NCBI GenBank assembly: GCA_002887195.1
Contig: PJAB01000312.1
Location: 1-29,950 of the forward strand
Length of the DNA stretch: 29,950 nt
Direction of reading: 5' to 3'
Origin: Chrysochromulina parva
Lineage: Eukaryota; Haptophyta; Prymnesiales; Chrysochromulinaceae
Part shown: positions 1-8,640 of the stretch, piece after piece
Position numbering within the stretch: position 1 is the stretch's first letter
How the letters are laid out: every line of letters begins with the position of its first letter
Position numbers and translations under genes: made by a program
The notes under the pieces: generated by a model
Told to the model about the DNA's origin: nothing
Seen by the model: the letters and a program-made list of their open reading frames with translations, nothing else
Databases searched by the model: none

Positions 1-958
1 TCGGTGTTGGGTGTGAAGCCAGTGGTGTAGTAGAGGACATCCGCCTGTAGCTCGGCAGGCTCCTCGCCAGGTGTCACCACGGTATCTGACTTGATGGACA
101 GATTCGGAAGGCGCGTAAGGTGCTTCATGATCTGCTTCTGCACCTTCGGGAGATACATGCCCCCGATTGTACCCTTGCTGACGAGCGTCACCTGAAAGAT
201 AGAGGGTTATTACGCTGGTCATGATTGTGCCACCAATGTGCAGAGGCCGAGGCAAGGCAAGCTTTGCTGCGCAGCTGAGCTTCAGCATCGAGCAAGCGCA
301 GAGGGTGAGCCAGAACGGCACCGGGTGGCGCTCTCTATCGAGCATACTACGTACCTTCGTCTGCGGATAGAAGTGGCAGATGTCGCACGCCAGCTCGATC
401 CCGGTGGCCCCGCCTCCGACGATGGTCACCGTTTTCGCCGAAGCAAGGGCGGAGCTCTTGACCTGCATCTCCGCGACGCGCTCCTTAAGCCCCGTCGCGT
501 TCTGAGGCAGAGGAAGTGCGGGGCGTATTGTCAGCCAGGCGAGATAGATGGGGCAGTCCTGCCACGATACTGCAGCGGGATCGCACCTCTGGGGACTTGA
601 GGAAGGCCGTGGTTGGATTCGCATAACGGCCGCCGGTTGCAATCACCAGCAGATCGTACGGCACCGTGACAGGTTCAGATTGGCCATTACTTGCAACCAT
701 AACCGCATCGCTAGTCACCGAGATGGCCTTCCCTTGGACAACCTTCGCGCCTTTCACGCAGGCGACGACCGATGGCGCAAAGGACCGGTCAGCTTCCTTC
801 GGCACTGCTAGCCCGCGAATGTGGCCACCCGGCCACTCCACAAACTCGGCCGGTGTGACAAGCGTCACCTCGAGGATGCCTTTGCTGATGGCGCCCTTGA
901 GTGCTTTGGCTGTGAACACGCCGCCGAGGCCGCCTCCGACGATCACGACGCGGGACAT
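1..958 (-). CDS. FSP1/AIFM2-like FAD-dependent NAD(P)H oxidoreductase, 3' end outside window
   Basis: Likely a type II NAD(P)H:quinone oxidoreductase of the AIF/FSP1 family, which transfers electrons from NAD(P)H through FAD to quinones. Exons are 958-587, 501-355 and 191-1, joined in phase 0. Exon 1 starts at the ATG at 958 with the FAD-binding Rossmann motif VVIVGGGLGG directly at the N-terminus and ends its domain with DLLVIATGGRY. Exon 2 holds the second dinucleotide-binding motif, VTIVGGGATGIELA, expected for NAD(P)H. Exon 3 has LQADVLYYTTGFTPNT, matching the family motif before the C-terminal FAD contact. The C-terminus is missing because the window ends. No targeting peptide or myristoylation glycine is seen (MSRVV). 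The two introns (502-586 and 192-354) are ordinary GT-AG introns without the 10-bp repeats of the other genes. The quinone-reductase role is inferred from family; the fold assignment is firm. Confidence 0.85.
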
Positions 959-1782
959 CTACGTGGACGGCAAAAAATCCTGGAATCGATCGCCGAACGG
1001 CCGAAGTTCCATTTATAGTGACACGAAATGCACAGACGGTACCGGTAAAAAGGCAAGGGCTCATTTTCCTAATGCGAGCGAATCATAACACCGGATCGCG
1101 GACCGCTTTTCTCAATGAGAAATAGTGCGGAAGACTTGGAAATAATCAAATAAAAGCTCGGGGCGGCGGCGGTTCGAGCGATAATGTAAGTTTGAGAAAA
1201 AAACGCGTGCGTCGTGCGGCGCGCGGGAAGCCCTGAACCCCATGTCCCCCCTGTGCCCTGTGTGTGCTGGGCCGAACTCGGATCTGCATACTGGAATTCC
1301 ATCTTTTTCCATCTGGGGGCATCTCCGCAATTGGATTTAAAACGAACTGGAGAGAAAAAAATTTGCGCGAACCGCGATCCCCTTATGATTCCCCCAGATT
1401 AATCTGCCAGATAAGTCCCAGGCGTATAACCACACATCGGAATGAAGATCAACGCAAGATCGACAGATGGACACGCGAGACTGGCTGTCAACTGTGTGAC
1501 GCGTCGTGTAAGTCAACTGTAATCTCTGGGGTGCCGCTACCGCTCCGATACCCCGCACTGCGCACACCAATTGCCGCACACACCAACCCGTCCCCATTTT
1601 TGCATTCTTGGCAGTTGGCTCGCTGAAATTAGGTCGGATCTCGGATGGCCAGGTTCACTCCCCGTACCCCGAGCGAACCGCTGCCCACTGCGCGCTGCCC
1701 AAATCGATCCTTAAAACAAAACTTGGCGCCGGGCGCCGGCATCTCCCGAGCCCTGGCCCAACACACGGCCCAGGGGGAGAGC
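959..1782. other. Intergenic region, promoter side of the oxidoreductase
   Basis: This stretch lies between the start of the FSP1-like gene and the stop of the Zn2Cys6 gene, both on the minus strand. It should hold the oxidoreductase promoter and the 3' UTR of the regulator. No coding region, RNA gene or intron-type repeat is seen. It is less GC-rich than the flanking exons, especially around 1080-1200. Confidence 0.5.
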
Positions 1783-3504
1783 TCAGTGCAGCACGAACCC
1801 GTCGCCGTACAGGCTAATCAGGTCTCCCGGCGTCAGCACGTCCAGGTCGACCGAGAGCGTGTCGTCTTCGCCCTTACCAGGCACTTCGATGATCGAGAGC
1901 GTGTCGTCCCGAAGCGTGTCGTCTTCGACGTCTCGAAGCCCTTCGAGCATGCCTTCGAGGGACTCGCCGGAGGGCGTCCGGCCTGCCTTCTGGAGGGGCG
2001 GCGCTCGAGGCTGCGCGTGCTCCTCTCCAGAGGCTCCCCTCTCCAGAGGCTCCTCTCCAAAGGCTGCTGGCTCCTCTCTCGGCGCGCTCGAGACGGCGCT
2101 CGGCGGCATCAGTCTCGCGGGCCCCGTGTACCGCGCCGTCGTGAGCGCCATTTGCCTGTGTTGGTGATTCTCCAGGACGAGCGCCGTCGTGAGCGCCATT
2201 GGGATCAACTCGATGGCAGCGGTCACCAGCCCCGTGTGCCGCGTGAGGAACACCACCTGAAGCATGCACTCGAGATAGACATGGTCCTGTGCCTGGCGCA
2301 CGCGCACCGGCTGGTCCAGCGAGCCGCGCACCTGAGGATGGAGGCCACCAGAGGTCGTCAGAGGTCTTCAGAGGTCATCAGAGGTCATCAGAGGCATCGG
2401 AGGTTATCAGAGGTCGTCAGAGGGGATCAGAGGTCATCAGAGGCATCAGAGGTCATCAGAGGTCATCAGAGGTCATCAGAGGGCATCAAAGGTCAACGGT
2501 CCAGCGAGCGGCGCACCATCTCTCCGAGGTCATCCGAGGTCATCAGTGGTCATCAGATGACGGAGGCCATCAGAGCGCGGCGCACCATCTCTCCGAGGTC
2601 ATCAGTGGTCATCAGTGGTCATCAGATGACGGAGGCCATCAGAGCGCGGCGCACCATCTCTCCGCTTCGCCTCACTGCCTGTCCGAAGACGCTCGCTAGG
2701 AGCGGGTACACAACAGGCTGGTCGTCCGGGTGGATGAATAGGGTTAGAGGACTGGTTTTGTTCTGATCGTAGCAACGGCAGAGGGCTTCAACGCTGTACA
2801 TGCCGTGCGCGAATCAGACGCACTCAGTTGCACTCAGTGGCACTCAGTGGCACTCAGTGGCACTCAGTGGCACTCAGTGGCATTCACCTGCACACGCCGA
2901 GCTCGAAGGCCGCGTTGACAAAGAAGTGGTTGGAACCGCTCCGTGTGACCGTGCGCACAAAGCAGTAGCCGCGCGACGCGCTCACAACCTGAAGCATCTC
3001 GAGTGGGTGCGGACTCTCCTGTCGTCCTCCGTCTGAGACCCAGTCGTCTTCCGGCATGGGCGGATCGAGGTCGGTCAACTTGAACCCCCTACTCTCACAG
3101 GTGCGCACGCACTCCATCATGAGGCTGTGCGCGTTGCGACGACGCGCAATCGCCGCAAAGTGCCGCAAGCAGAAGAGCTCCGCCTCTGTGGACTTGGCGG
3201 CACAGACCTCTCGCCAGAAGAGCGCAGTCACGTTGGGGCTTCCGCCAAAAGTCACTTGGCGCACTGATAAGTCAAAGCTGTCCGGCGCTGTGCTGACCAC
3301 GGCCGGCGCCATCGCGGTGTCCGTCTCGGCCCAGGTCGACGCCGTCTGCAACGAGAATTGTGCCATGATTCTCGGTTTCTTGGTTGGCGCCTCCTCGCAG
3401 CGCAAACTGAGACGCTTGCAGCGATCACACGTCTCTCCTGGCCAATAGTGACAGCGGACCTTGGAAGCCTTGCATGCCGTGCACACGTGCGTTGGGGGTG
3501 GCAT
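1783..3504 (-). CDS. Zn(II)2Cys6 binuclear-cluster transcription factor
   Basis: Probable DNA-binding regulator of about 434 aa. Exons are 3504-2888, 2793-2655 and 2331-1783 (phases 2 then 0). The ATG at 3504 puts the zinc cluster at the extreme N-terminus: residues about 8-36 show C-x2-C-x6-C-x7-C-x2-C-x6-C, the full six-cysteine pattern of the fungal-type Zn2Cys6 domain, with basic residues inside the first loop (KASKVR). A basic KKPR follows. The middle region (VSASRGYCFVRTVTRSGSNHFFVNAAFELG, then FIHPDDQPVVYPLLASVFGQAVRRSG) resembles a PAS-like fold, an inference from pattern only. The C-terminal exon is acidic, with three DDTL repeats and a duplicated MALTTA segment, and could be an activation region. 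It is divergent from the methyltransferase gene, 333 bp apart. Zn2Cys6 factors are best known in fungi, so the domain is notable here. Binding site and targets are unknown. Confidence 0.8.
2332..2654 (-). mobile_element. Introner-type intron 2 of the Zn2Cys6 gene, with internal junction copies
   Basis: This 323-bp intron is filled on the sense strand with CTCTGATGACCTCTGATG-type units. The donor GTGCGC repeats the first six bases of exon 3. Exon 2 end sequence plus donor (CGGAGAGATG|GTGCGCCG) recurs near 2590 and 2515. The copy at about 2498-2524 continues for 19 bases into exon 3 sequence with one mismatch, so it reproduces the uninterrupted exon 2-exon 3 junction. The acceptor is CATCCTCAG. 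Confidence 0.75.
2794..2887 (-). mobile_element. Introner-type intron 1 of the Zn2Cys6 gene
   Basis: This 94-bp intron has donor GTGAAT and acceptor ATGTACAG. Its body is a tandem array of the 10-bp unit CCACTGAGTG, present six times in a row on the sense strand. It is a variant unit not seen in the other introns except for CTGAGTGC fragments. Confidence 0.65.
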
Positions 3505-3837
3505 GTGCTCGCAAAAGCTGCAAGGGGCTCGTGTTTGGCGCGACCTCCGAGCGACCTCCGAGCAAGTTCGGTTGTGGGGCGGGCGCGACCTCCGTCGCTC
3601 CGAGCAAGTTTGGTTGCGGGGGGGAACACCGTGCGTACAGTAGTACGCATGTGTGTACCGTCATAGTGTGAAGACTCTGCGTGCAGGTTCGAGTGTTCAT
3701 TTCACGGTCATTCTCAGAAACTTCTGTGCCCCGCGAAAACTTGACAAAACTGACTACTATTGTATGAAAGACGCACCGCCGCCCGCGCCGCGCACCCTCT
3801 CTCGCTCACAGCCGCGCTTCGGCGGGGCGGTCGCAGC
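3505..3837. promoter_or_regulatory. Divergent promoter between regulator and methyltransferase
   Basis: These 333 bp separate two opposite start codons. Between 3540 and 3630 there is a local direct repeat: CGACCTCCGAGCAAGTTCGGTTG-GGG and, about 50 bp later, CGCTCCGAGCAAGTTTGGTTG-GGG, plus an extra CGACCTCCGAG copy. Repeated elements in a shared promoter could be binding sites, possibly for the neighbouring zinc-cluster factor; this is inference. No TATA box could be assigned. Confidence 0.45.
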
Positions 3838-6800
3838 ATGAACGACCATAATGCAAACGAGCTATGCGGAGTACTCTCTGGCGCGTACTGCTTCGCCGAG
3901 CTCGATGTGCGCATCACTGAAGCTCTTGAGCTCGCCGACTGCTGCAATCACATTGGCATCGACCTCGCCCAGCTCGCAGCGCCCTTAGATGCGGCCGCAC
4001 GCGCTGCTGAGGCGGAGGAGGAGACAGCGCAGCCGCATTTGAAGCGCCAGCGCTCGGCCTCTGATGTGGGCGACGTGCTGCCGGGCGAGCGGCGCGCTGT
4101 GCTCGACGTGTCTGCCTTTGATCCGCACACGGCGAGCGCCGTGCTTACCTGCGCAGGACGCTACTGCGCGCTCGTCAACCAGCCCGGGTTGGCGCTGGGC
4201 CACTTCCGTGCAGCGCTCGCGGCGTCGAGCACGGGAGGGCATAGCCCGTCCACCTTCGGCCCGGCCGGCGTGCCTGAGCCCGAGGGCAGCAGCGAGGCCG
4301 AGGCGCACCTGGGGATGGTGCAGTCGGCGCTGCAGCTCGGGCTTCGTGAGCATGCCACCTCCCTCACGATGAGCTTCTGGCGGGGCGGCAGCGCGGGTGG
4401 CGTGGGCTCGTGCTCGCCCGCGTATATCCATCTCGCCTTCCTGCTCGCCGCGCTCAGCGAAGCACTGCCCGCTCCACCACCTGACGCGCTCGCGCTCCTG
4501 CGCCGTCTCACTCCCTTATTAGGGACAGCGGCATGCTCAGCCGTTGAGAGTCTCGCGGCGCGCTGGCTGCCGAGCCAGGTGCCCACGGCGGCGCTCCCCC
4601 CTTCGGCCCGGGTGCCGCCATCACCGCCCTCGCCTCTCACGCTCACGCCCGCGACGGCGCTCCATGCGCCCGCGACGGCGCTCCACGCGCCCGCGACGGC
4701 GCTCCATGCGCCCGCGTACAGCGAGCCGCCGTACGAGAACGTCCTCGCCGAGCCTTTTGTGCAGGCGGCCCTCGCGGGCTCGCGCGCGTTTGGGTCTCGC
4801 TCGCTCGAGACGCTCGCCTGCGCCGCGCGCCGCCGGCTGCTCCACCGGCTGCTCGGGCCGCTAGAGGGGCCACTCGAGGGGCCACTAGAGGGATCACTGG
4901 AGGGGATGGCTGAAGGGTGCGGGGGGGGAGGCGCGGCGGGTCGCCGCCTGCGGAATGCGTCGAGCGCCCACGACGGCGCGGGCAGCGAGGACGAGAGCCA
5001 GATGGCTGTGAACGAGAGCCAGATGGCTGTGAACGAGAGCCAGATGGCTGTGAACGAGAGCCAGATGGCTGTGAACGAGAGCCAGATGGCTGTGATGACC
5101 GATGTGATGGGGGACGACCTCGGCGAGAGCGATGACGAGCGGCAGCTCTTTTTGAGCGGCAGCAGCAGCGGCGCCAGTAACGGCGGCCGCGGCGCGCCGT
5201 GCCGCCTCGCCGCAGCATTTTGGGCGGGGGGTGCCGTCGTGGGCGGCGGCGGCGGCGGCGGCAGCGGCGAGGACTGCGGCGCGCGCCTGCAGCTCATCGA
5301 GGCCGCGGCCGCCGTGGCGTCGTGGGCGTCATTTGCGGACTTTTGCCTCGATGAGACGCCAGCCGAGGGCGCCGTCGTGGCACGCGCTTGCGCAATGCTT
5401 GAGGCCGGTCTCTCGGCGGGTAGCGCCGGTTGGCCCGTCTCGCATGCCCATGAGCTCTCGTTCCTCGTCGCTGCGGCGATGTACCAGGACCTCTCCAAAG
5501 TGCGCCAATGACCTCTGATGACCCCTGATGACCTCGGAGGACCTCGGAGGACCTCAAATGACCTCTGATGACCCCTGATGACCTCGGAGGGGACGAACCC
5601 TCTCTGATTGCCTCTGAGTGCATGCTGATGGCCTCCCTCATTGCATGCAGGTGCGAGCGGTCGAGCTCTGGCTTCGCGACAGCGACGTTGCGGCCGAGAT
5701 GGGGCGGCGGCTGCAAGAGGCTGGGCTGACGCGCACTTGGTCCATGCTCCAAGAGCAGGTGCTCCAGCCTATGACGAACCCTCACATCATATGACGAACC
5801 CTCACATCACATGCTCCAAGAGCAGGTGCGCTGATTGCCTCTGATTGCATGTGATTGCGTCCCTCATCAGAAGGCCCTCCAAGTGCAGGTGCTCCTACCG
5901 TACGCACGCCAGCGTCGTGCCGAGCGGATCGCGGTGCTCACCCCGGTCCACTGCCTCGCGGTGCGTCACCTTCGACTACGTCGAACCATTTGTCGAACAC
6001 TTCCTATGACGAACCCTCACATCCTATGACGAACCCTCACATCCTATGACGAACCCTCACATCCTATGACGAACCCTCACATCATATGACGAACCCTCAC
6101 ATTCTATGACGAACCCTCACATCCTATGACGAACCCTCACATCCTATGACGAACCCTCACAACATATGACGAACCCTCACATCATATGACGCCCATCCAA
6201 AGTGGCACCTCTGAGTGCATGCATGTGACGGATTGATCTCCGCAGGTGCGTGACTTTTACAACGCGACAGTCTACCCCAAATGGCACGAGGCCGAGGTGC
6301 TCGGCTTCCGGAGCGCGCCCTCTTGATGACTTGATTGCATCCAATGAGCCATGATTGCGTCCCTACTCAGGTGTTCGGCATCCGGAGCGCGCCCTCGATC
6401 GCCGAGCGGTTACGTCGTCAGTTTCGTCACTTTCGCTGGCCGCATGGCGAGGACGCGCACCAGCATAGCATGCTCATCGCGGGCTGTGGCTCGGGCCACC
6501 AAGTCGCACAAGCGCTGCTCTCGTATGCTGATTGCATGCTGATTGCATGCTGATTGCATGCTGATTGCGGGCTGTGGCTCGGGCCACCAAATCGCACAAG
6601 CGCTGCTCTCGTACGAGCACGTGTCCATCACAGCCATTTGGATGATTGGCACTGATGAGCCTCTGATGACGTCTGATGGCCTCCCTCCTCAGGTATGACC
6701 ACGTGTCCATCACAGCCATCGACTTGTCGCCTCTCACCCTCGCGTTCGCCCACCACAAGCTGCATGCGCGATGGCCCGAAGAGACCGCGCGCCGCGTGCG

Positions 6801-7857
6801 CTTCTGCGTCGCGGACGTGCTCGCGCTCACGACGGCGCGCCTTCCCCCCGTCGAGCTCGTCTGCTGCATTGGGATGCTGCATCACGTGCCACGGGTGGAC
6901 GTGCCGCGCGCCCTCGAGAAGCTCGCGGGCGCGCTGCTCGAGGGCGGTGTGCTCCAGCTGGGGACCTACTCGACGCTCGGCATTGGCACATGGTACGTTG
7001 ATTGCATGCTGATGGTATGTTGATTGCATGCTGATGGTATGTTGATTGCATGCTGGGGACCTACTCGACGCTCGGCATTGGCACATGGTGGCCTTGCATG
7101 CGACGAACCCTCCCTCTGATTGCCTCTGATTGCATGCTGATGGCCTCCCTCATCGCATGCAGGTGGCCTGGCATGCGACGGCTCCTCCATCGCCTCGCAC
7201 CTGCGATCGTCGACGTGGCAGGCACGCTGCTTCGTCAGGTACGTTGATTGCATGCTGATGGCCTGCCTTGCATGCAAGTGCTCACCACAGCGCGCTCGAT
7301 TGGCCTCGTTTCGTCAGCCCGCACCCCATGAGCTCCGAGAGCTCCGCGCGGCCCTCCTCGCCCTCGGCGCCCAACACGGCGTCCATGGGGACATACACGG
7401 CAGCAGCGGATCGGGTCCCCACAGCGGATCGGGTCCCCACAGCTTGGTGCTCGACGAGGCCGAGAGGCAGGCCATTGAGCACGTGCTCAGCGCTCCGGAG
7501 TTTTACACGGCCACCGGCTGCCGTGACCTCCTGCTGCACCCGTGTGAATGCTCGTTCACAATGCTCGAGCTTCAAACGCTGCTCGAGGGCGCCGGGCTGG
7601 AGCTCGTGGGCGTGTGGTTTCAGAGCCTCGAGGCCGATCGAAAGGCGCGCGCCGCGTACGCGCAGAGCGCTCAATACGGCGCGCTCGGGGGTAGCCTCGC
7701 GCTGGCCGATGCGCCCGACTTGCAGACGGACCTCGCGCGCTGGCATCGGCTTGAGGAGGAGGACCCTACCCTCTTTGGACGCATGCACGTCCTGTTTGCG
7801 CAGAAGCGGTCGCGAGGCGCCGCCGCCAACAGGGCCTTTCGTCACAGCGGGCCATGA
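3838..7857 (+). CDS. SAM-dependent methyltransferase with long helical, TPR-like N-terminal region
   Basis: Predicted methyltransferase of about 986-992 aa. Exons are 3838-5499, 5651-5758, 5889-5960 (or 5871-5960, using an alternative in-phase acceptor), 6246-6296, 6371-6522, 6693-6992, 7163-7238 and 7318-7857. ATG 3838 is the first ATG in frame. Residues 1-554 are Ala/Leu-rich, with helical segments resembling TPR units (about residues 85-220) and low-complexity inserts. The catalytic part shows motif I LIAGCGSGHQ (split by an intron just after it), ITAIDLSPLTLAFA for the acidic SAM-ribose residue, VRFCVADVL, and VELVCCIGMLHHV with the post-motif II pattern, then GGVLQLGTYS. A C-terminal segment (about 180 aa) follows. 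Similar fusions exist in TPR-methyltransferase proteins of bacteria and algae; the substrate is not evident. Seven introns, nearly all repeat-built, crowd the last third of the gene. Confidence 0.82.
4661..4717 (+). repeat. In-frame repeat encoding ATALHAP
   Basis: Three copies of a 21-bp unit encode ATALHAP in the disordered, Pro/Ala-rich part of the methyltransferase exon 1. A related short array encoding LEGP/LEGS follows at about 4858-4905. Both keep the reading frame. Confidence 0.75.
4993..5097 (+). repeat. 21-bp in-frame minisatellite encoding ESQMAVN
   Basis: Five near-perfect copies of GAGAGCCAGATGGCTGTGAAC give (ESQMAVN)5 at about residues 386-420 of the methyltransferase; the last copy diverges into VMTD. 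Copy number probably varies between strains without breaking the frame. Confidence 0.9.
5500..5650 (+). mobile_element. Introner-type intron 1 of the methyltransferase gene
   Basis: Donor GTGCGC matches the start of exon 2 (GTGCGA). The body is built from GACCTCTGATGACCCCTGATG and GACCTCGGAGG units. The 3' end TGATGGCCTCCCTCATTGCATGCAG has the pyrimidine-rich element terminus. Confidence 0.75.
5759..5888 (+). mobile_element. Introner-type intron 2 of the methyltransferase gene
   Basis: Donor GTGCTCC equals the exon 3 start GTGCTCC at 5889. Two TATGACGAACCCTCACATC units follow. A copy of the exon 2 end (ATGCTCCAAGAGCAGGTGC, about 5812-5829) sits inside. An alternative acceptor, CTCATCAG at 5870, would add KALQVQ in frame. 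Confidence 0.65.
5961..6245 (+). mobile_element. Intron 3 of the methyltransferase gene with 20-bp minisatellite
   Basis: The 285-bp intron is dominated by about nine to ten tandem copies of the 20-bp unit TATGACGAACCCTCACATCC at about 6005-6190. The donor GTGCGTCAC nearly equals the exon 4 start GTGCGTGAC. The acceptor is GATCTCCGCAG. Confidence 0.75.
6297..6370 (+). mobile_element. Introner-type intron 4 with a 26-bp exon duplication
   Basis: The first 26 bases of this 74-bp intron (6297-6322) match the first 26 bases of exon 5 (6371-6396) with two mismatches. The rest carries TTGATGACTTGATTGC-type sequence and the acceptor TTGCGTCCCTACTCAG. The 5' splice site is therefore a copy of downstream coding sequence. 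Confidence 0.8.
6523..6692 (+). mobile_element. Introner-type intron 5 containing a copy of the intact exon junction
   Basis: After donor GTATGC come CTGATTGCATG units (11-bp period). At 6567-6637 a copy of the last 44 bases of exon 5 runs directly into a copy of the first 27 bases of exon 6 (matching 6479-6522 and 6693-6719 with few mismatches). Then CTCTGATGACGTCTGATGGCC units and acceptor CTCCCTCCTCAG follow. Confidence 0.8.
6993..7162 (+). mobile_element. Introner-type intron 6 containing a copy of the intact exon junction
   Basis: Donor GTACGT is followed by TTGATTGCATGCTGATGGTATG units. At 7052-7105 the end of exon 6 (6957-6992) runs directly into the start of exon 7 (7163-7180), again as an uninterrupted junction. 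Then CTCTGATTGC units and the acceptor CTCATCGCATGCAG follow. It has the same architecture as intron 5 of this gene. Confidence 0.8.
7239..7317 (+). mobile_element. Introner-type intron 7 of the methyltransferase gene
   Basis: This 79-bp intron has donor GTACGTTGATTGCATGCTGATGGCC. Its acceptor TTTCGTCAG repeats the exon 7 end CTTCGTCAG, so the 3' splice site may be a copy of upstream exon sequence. Confidence 0.65.
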
Positions 7858-8640
7858 GTCCCGGTGTATGAGGCGCATGAGTCCATGACTCCGCTCGGGC
7901 TCGCACGGTCGCGTCGCTCGCTCACTCCGTGCTCGGTGCTGCAGTATTACGTCCTTTGCGTTCGGCGTGACGCGTGTGAGTTGGGGTGTTGGCTGTTGCT
8001 GTTCGCCTCTTGTTGGCGTATCTAACAGCATCGCAGGTGCTCGACGAAGACGGAAGAGTACTCCGAAGCCACCCATTGCGTTCGAAATTGTTCCCTTGCG
8101 CGCCCGCACCGCCTTCCCCGGCCGCGCCCGGGAGTCGCAGTCGGCGACGCGCACGCCCGACCCCGCTTCGCGCTTGACCCAGCCTCGAAGCGGCGAAAGG
8201 GGCACGCCGGGGCATGACGCCGGGGGGAGCCGGGCAGACAGGCAGTCCTTCCGTTCTGGATTCACACACTATCCCCACCACCTGATTTTGAAGTCAGTGC
8301 CGGCCAACAGGGGTCATCAATATGCGGTATACTTTTGTCTTCCATTGTAACGGAGGATGGTATAGAGTTGAATTGTTGATCTTGTTGCCGATGCCGTGCT
8401 GCGCTTGCATGCCGTCCCATGACTTGCAATACATACATGTACACAAAGCTGACGCGGTGACCTGGCACCTTCACGTTGGGATCACGGGGTGGCACTCTGC
8501 GAAAAGACTTGAAAAAAACGAATTTGACGAAAAGAGCAGATTGCGACCCGAAAAAACCCTCCGACAATCTCACGCGGCAGATCTCGTGCCTCGGACATCG
8601 ACGGCTCTCGGGGAAGCTTTTTCTTGGTTCTCTGATCATT
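7858..8640. other. Intergenic region upstream of the putative plastid protein gene
   Basis: This 783-bp stretch lies between two plus-strand genes. It should include the methyltransferase 3' UTR and the promoter of the next gene. No intron-type repeats, RNA genes or convincing coding sequence are visible; a long minus-strand open frame that enters here from the last methyltransferase exon looks like a shadow frame. Confidence 0.5.

Noticed and set aside
1645..2766. Plus-strand open frame of 373 codons
   Set aside because: It runs antisense through the regulator's exon and its repeat intron; the product is a translated repeat array.
4161..5498. Long minus-strand open frame (445 codons)
   Set aside because: It is antisense to methyltransferase exon 1; its Pro/Ser/Arg-rich product mirrors the GC-rich coding strand and shows no domain.
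5508..5590. C/D-box snoRNA motifs (TGATGA and CTGA) in the intron arrays
   Set aside because: The motifs come from the repeat unit itself; there is no terminal stem or fixed C-to-D spacing.
5871..5888. Separate mini-exon KALQVQ in the methyltransferase
   Set aside because: It is in frame and possible, but the donor GTGCTCC matches the exon start at 5889, which favours that acceptor; kept only as an alternative.
6005..6190. CRISPR-like array or telomere-type repeat
   Set aside because: The units are head-to-tail 20-mers without unique spacers, the host is eukaryotic, and the unit AACCCTCAC is not a telomeric repeat; the array lies inside a consistent intron.
7282..8265. Minus-strand open frame of 327 codons
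   Set aside because: Half of it is antisense to the last methyltransferase exon, and no domain or splice context supports it.
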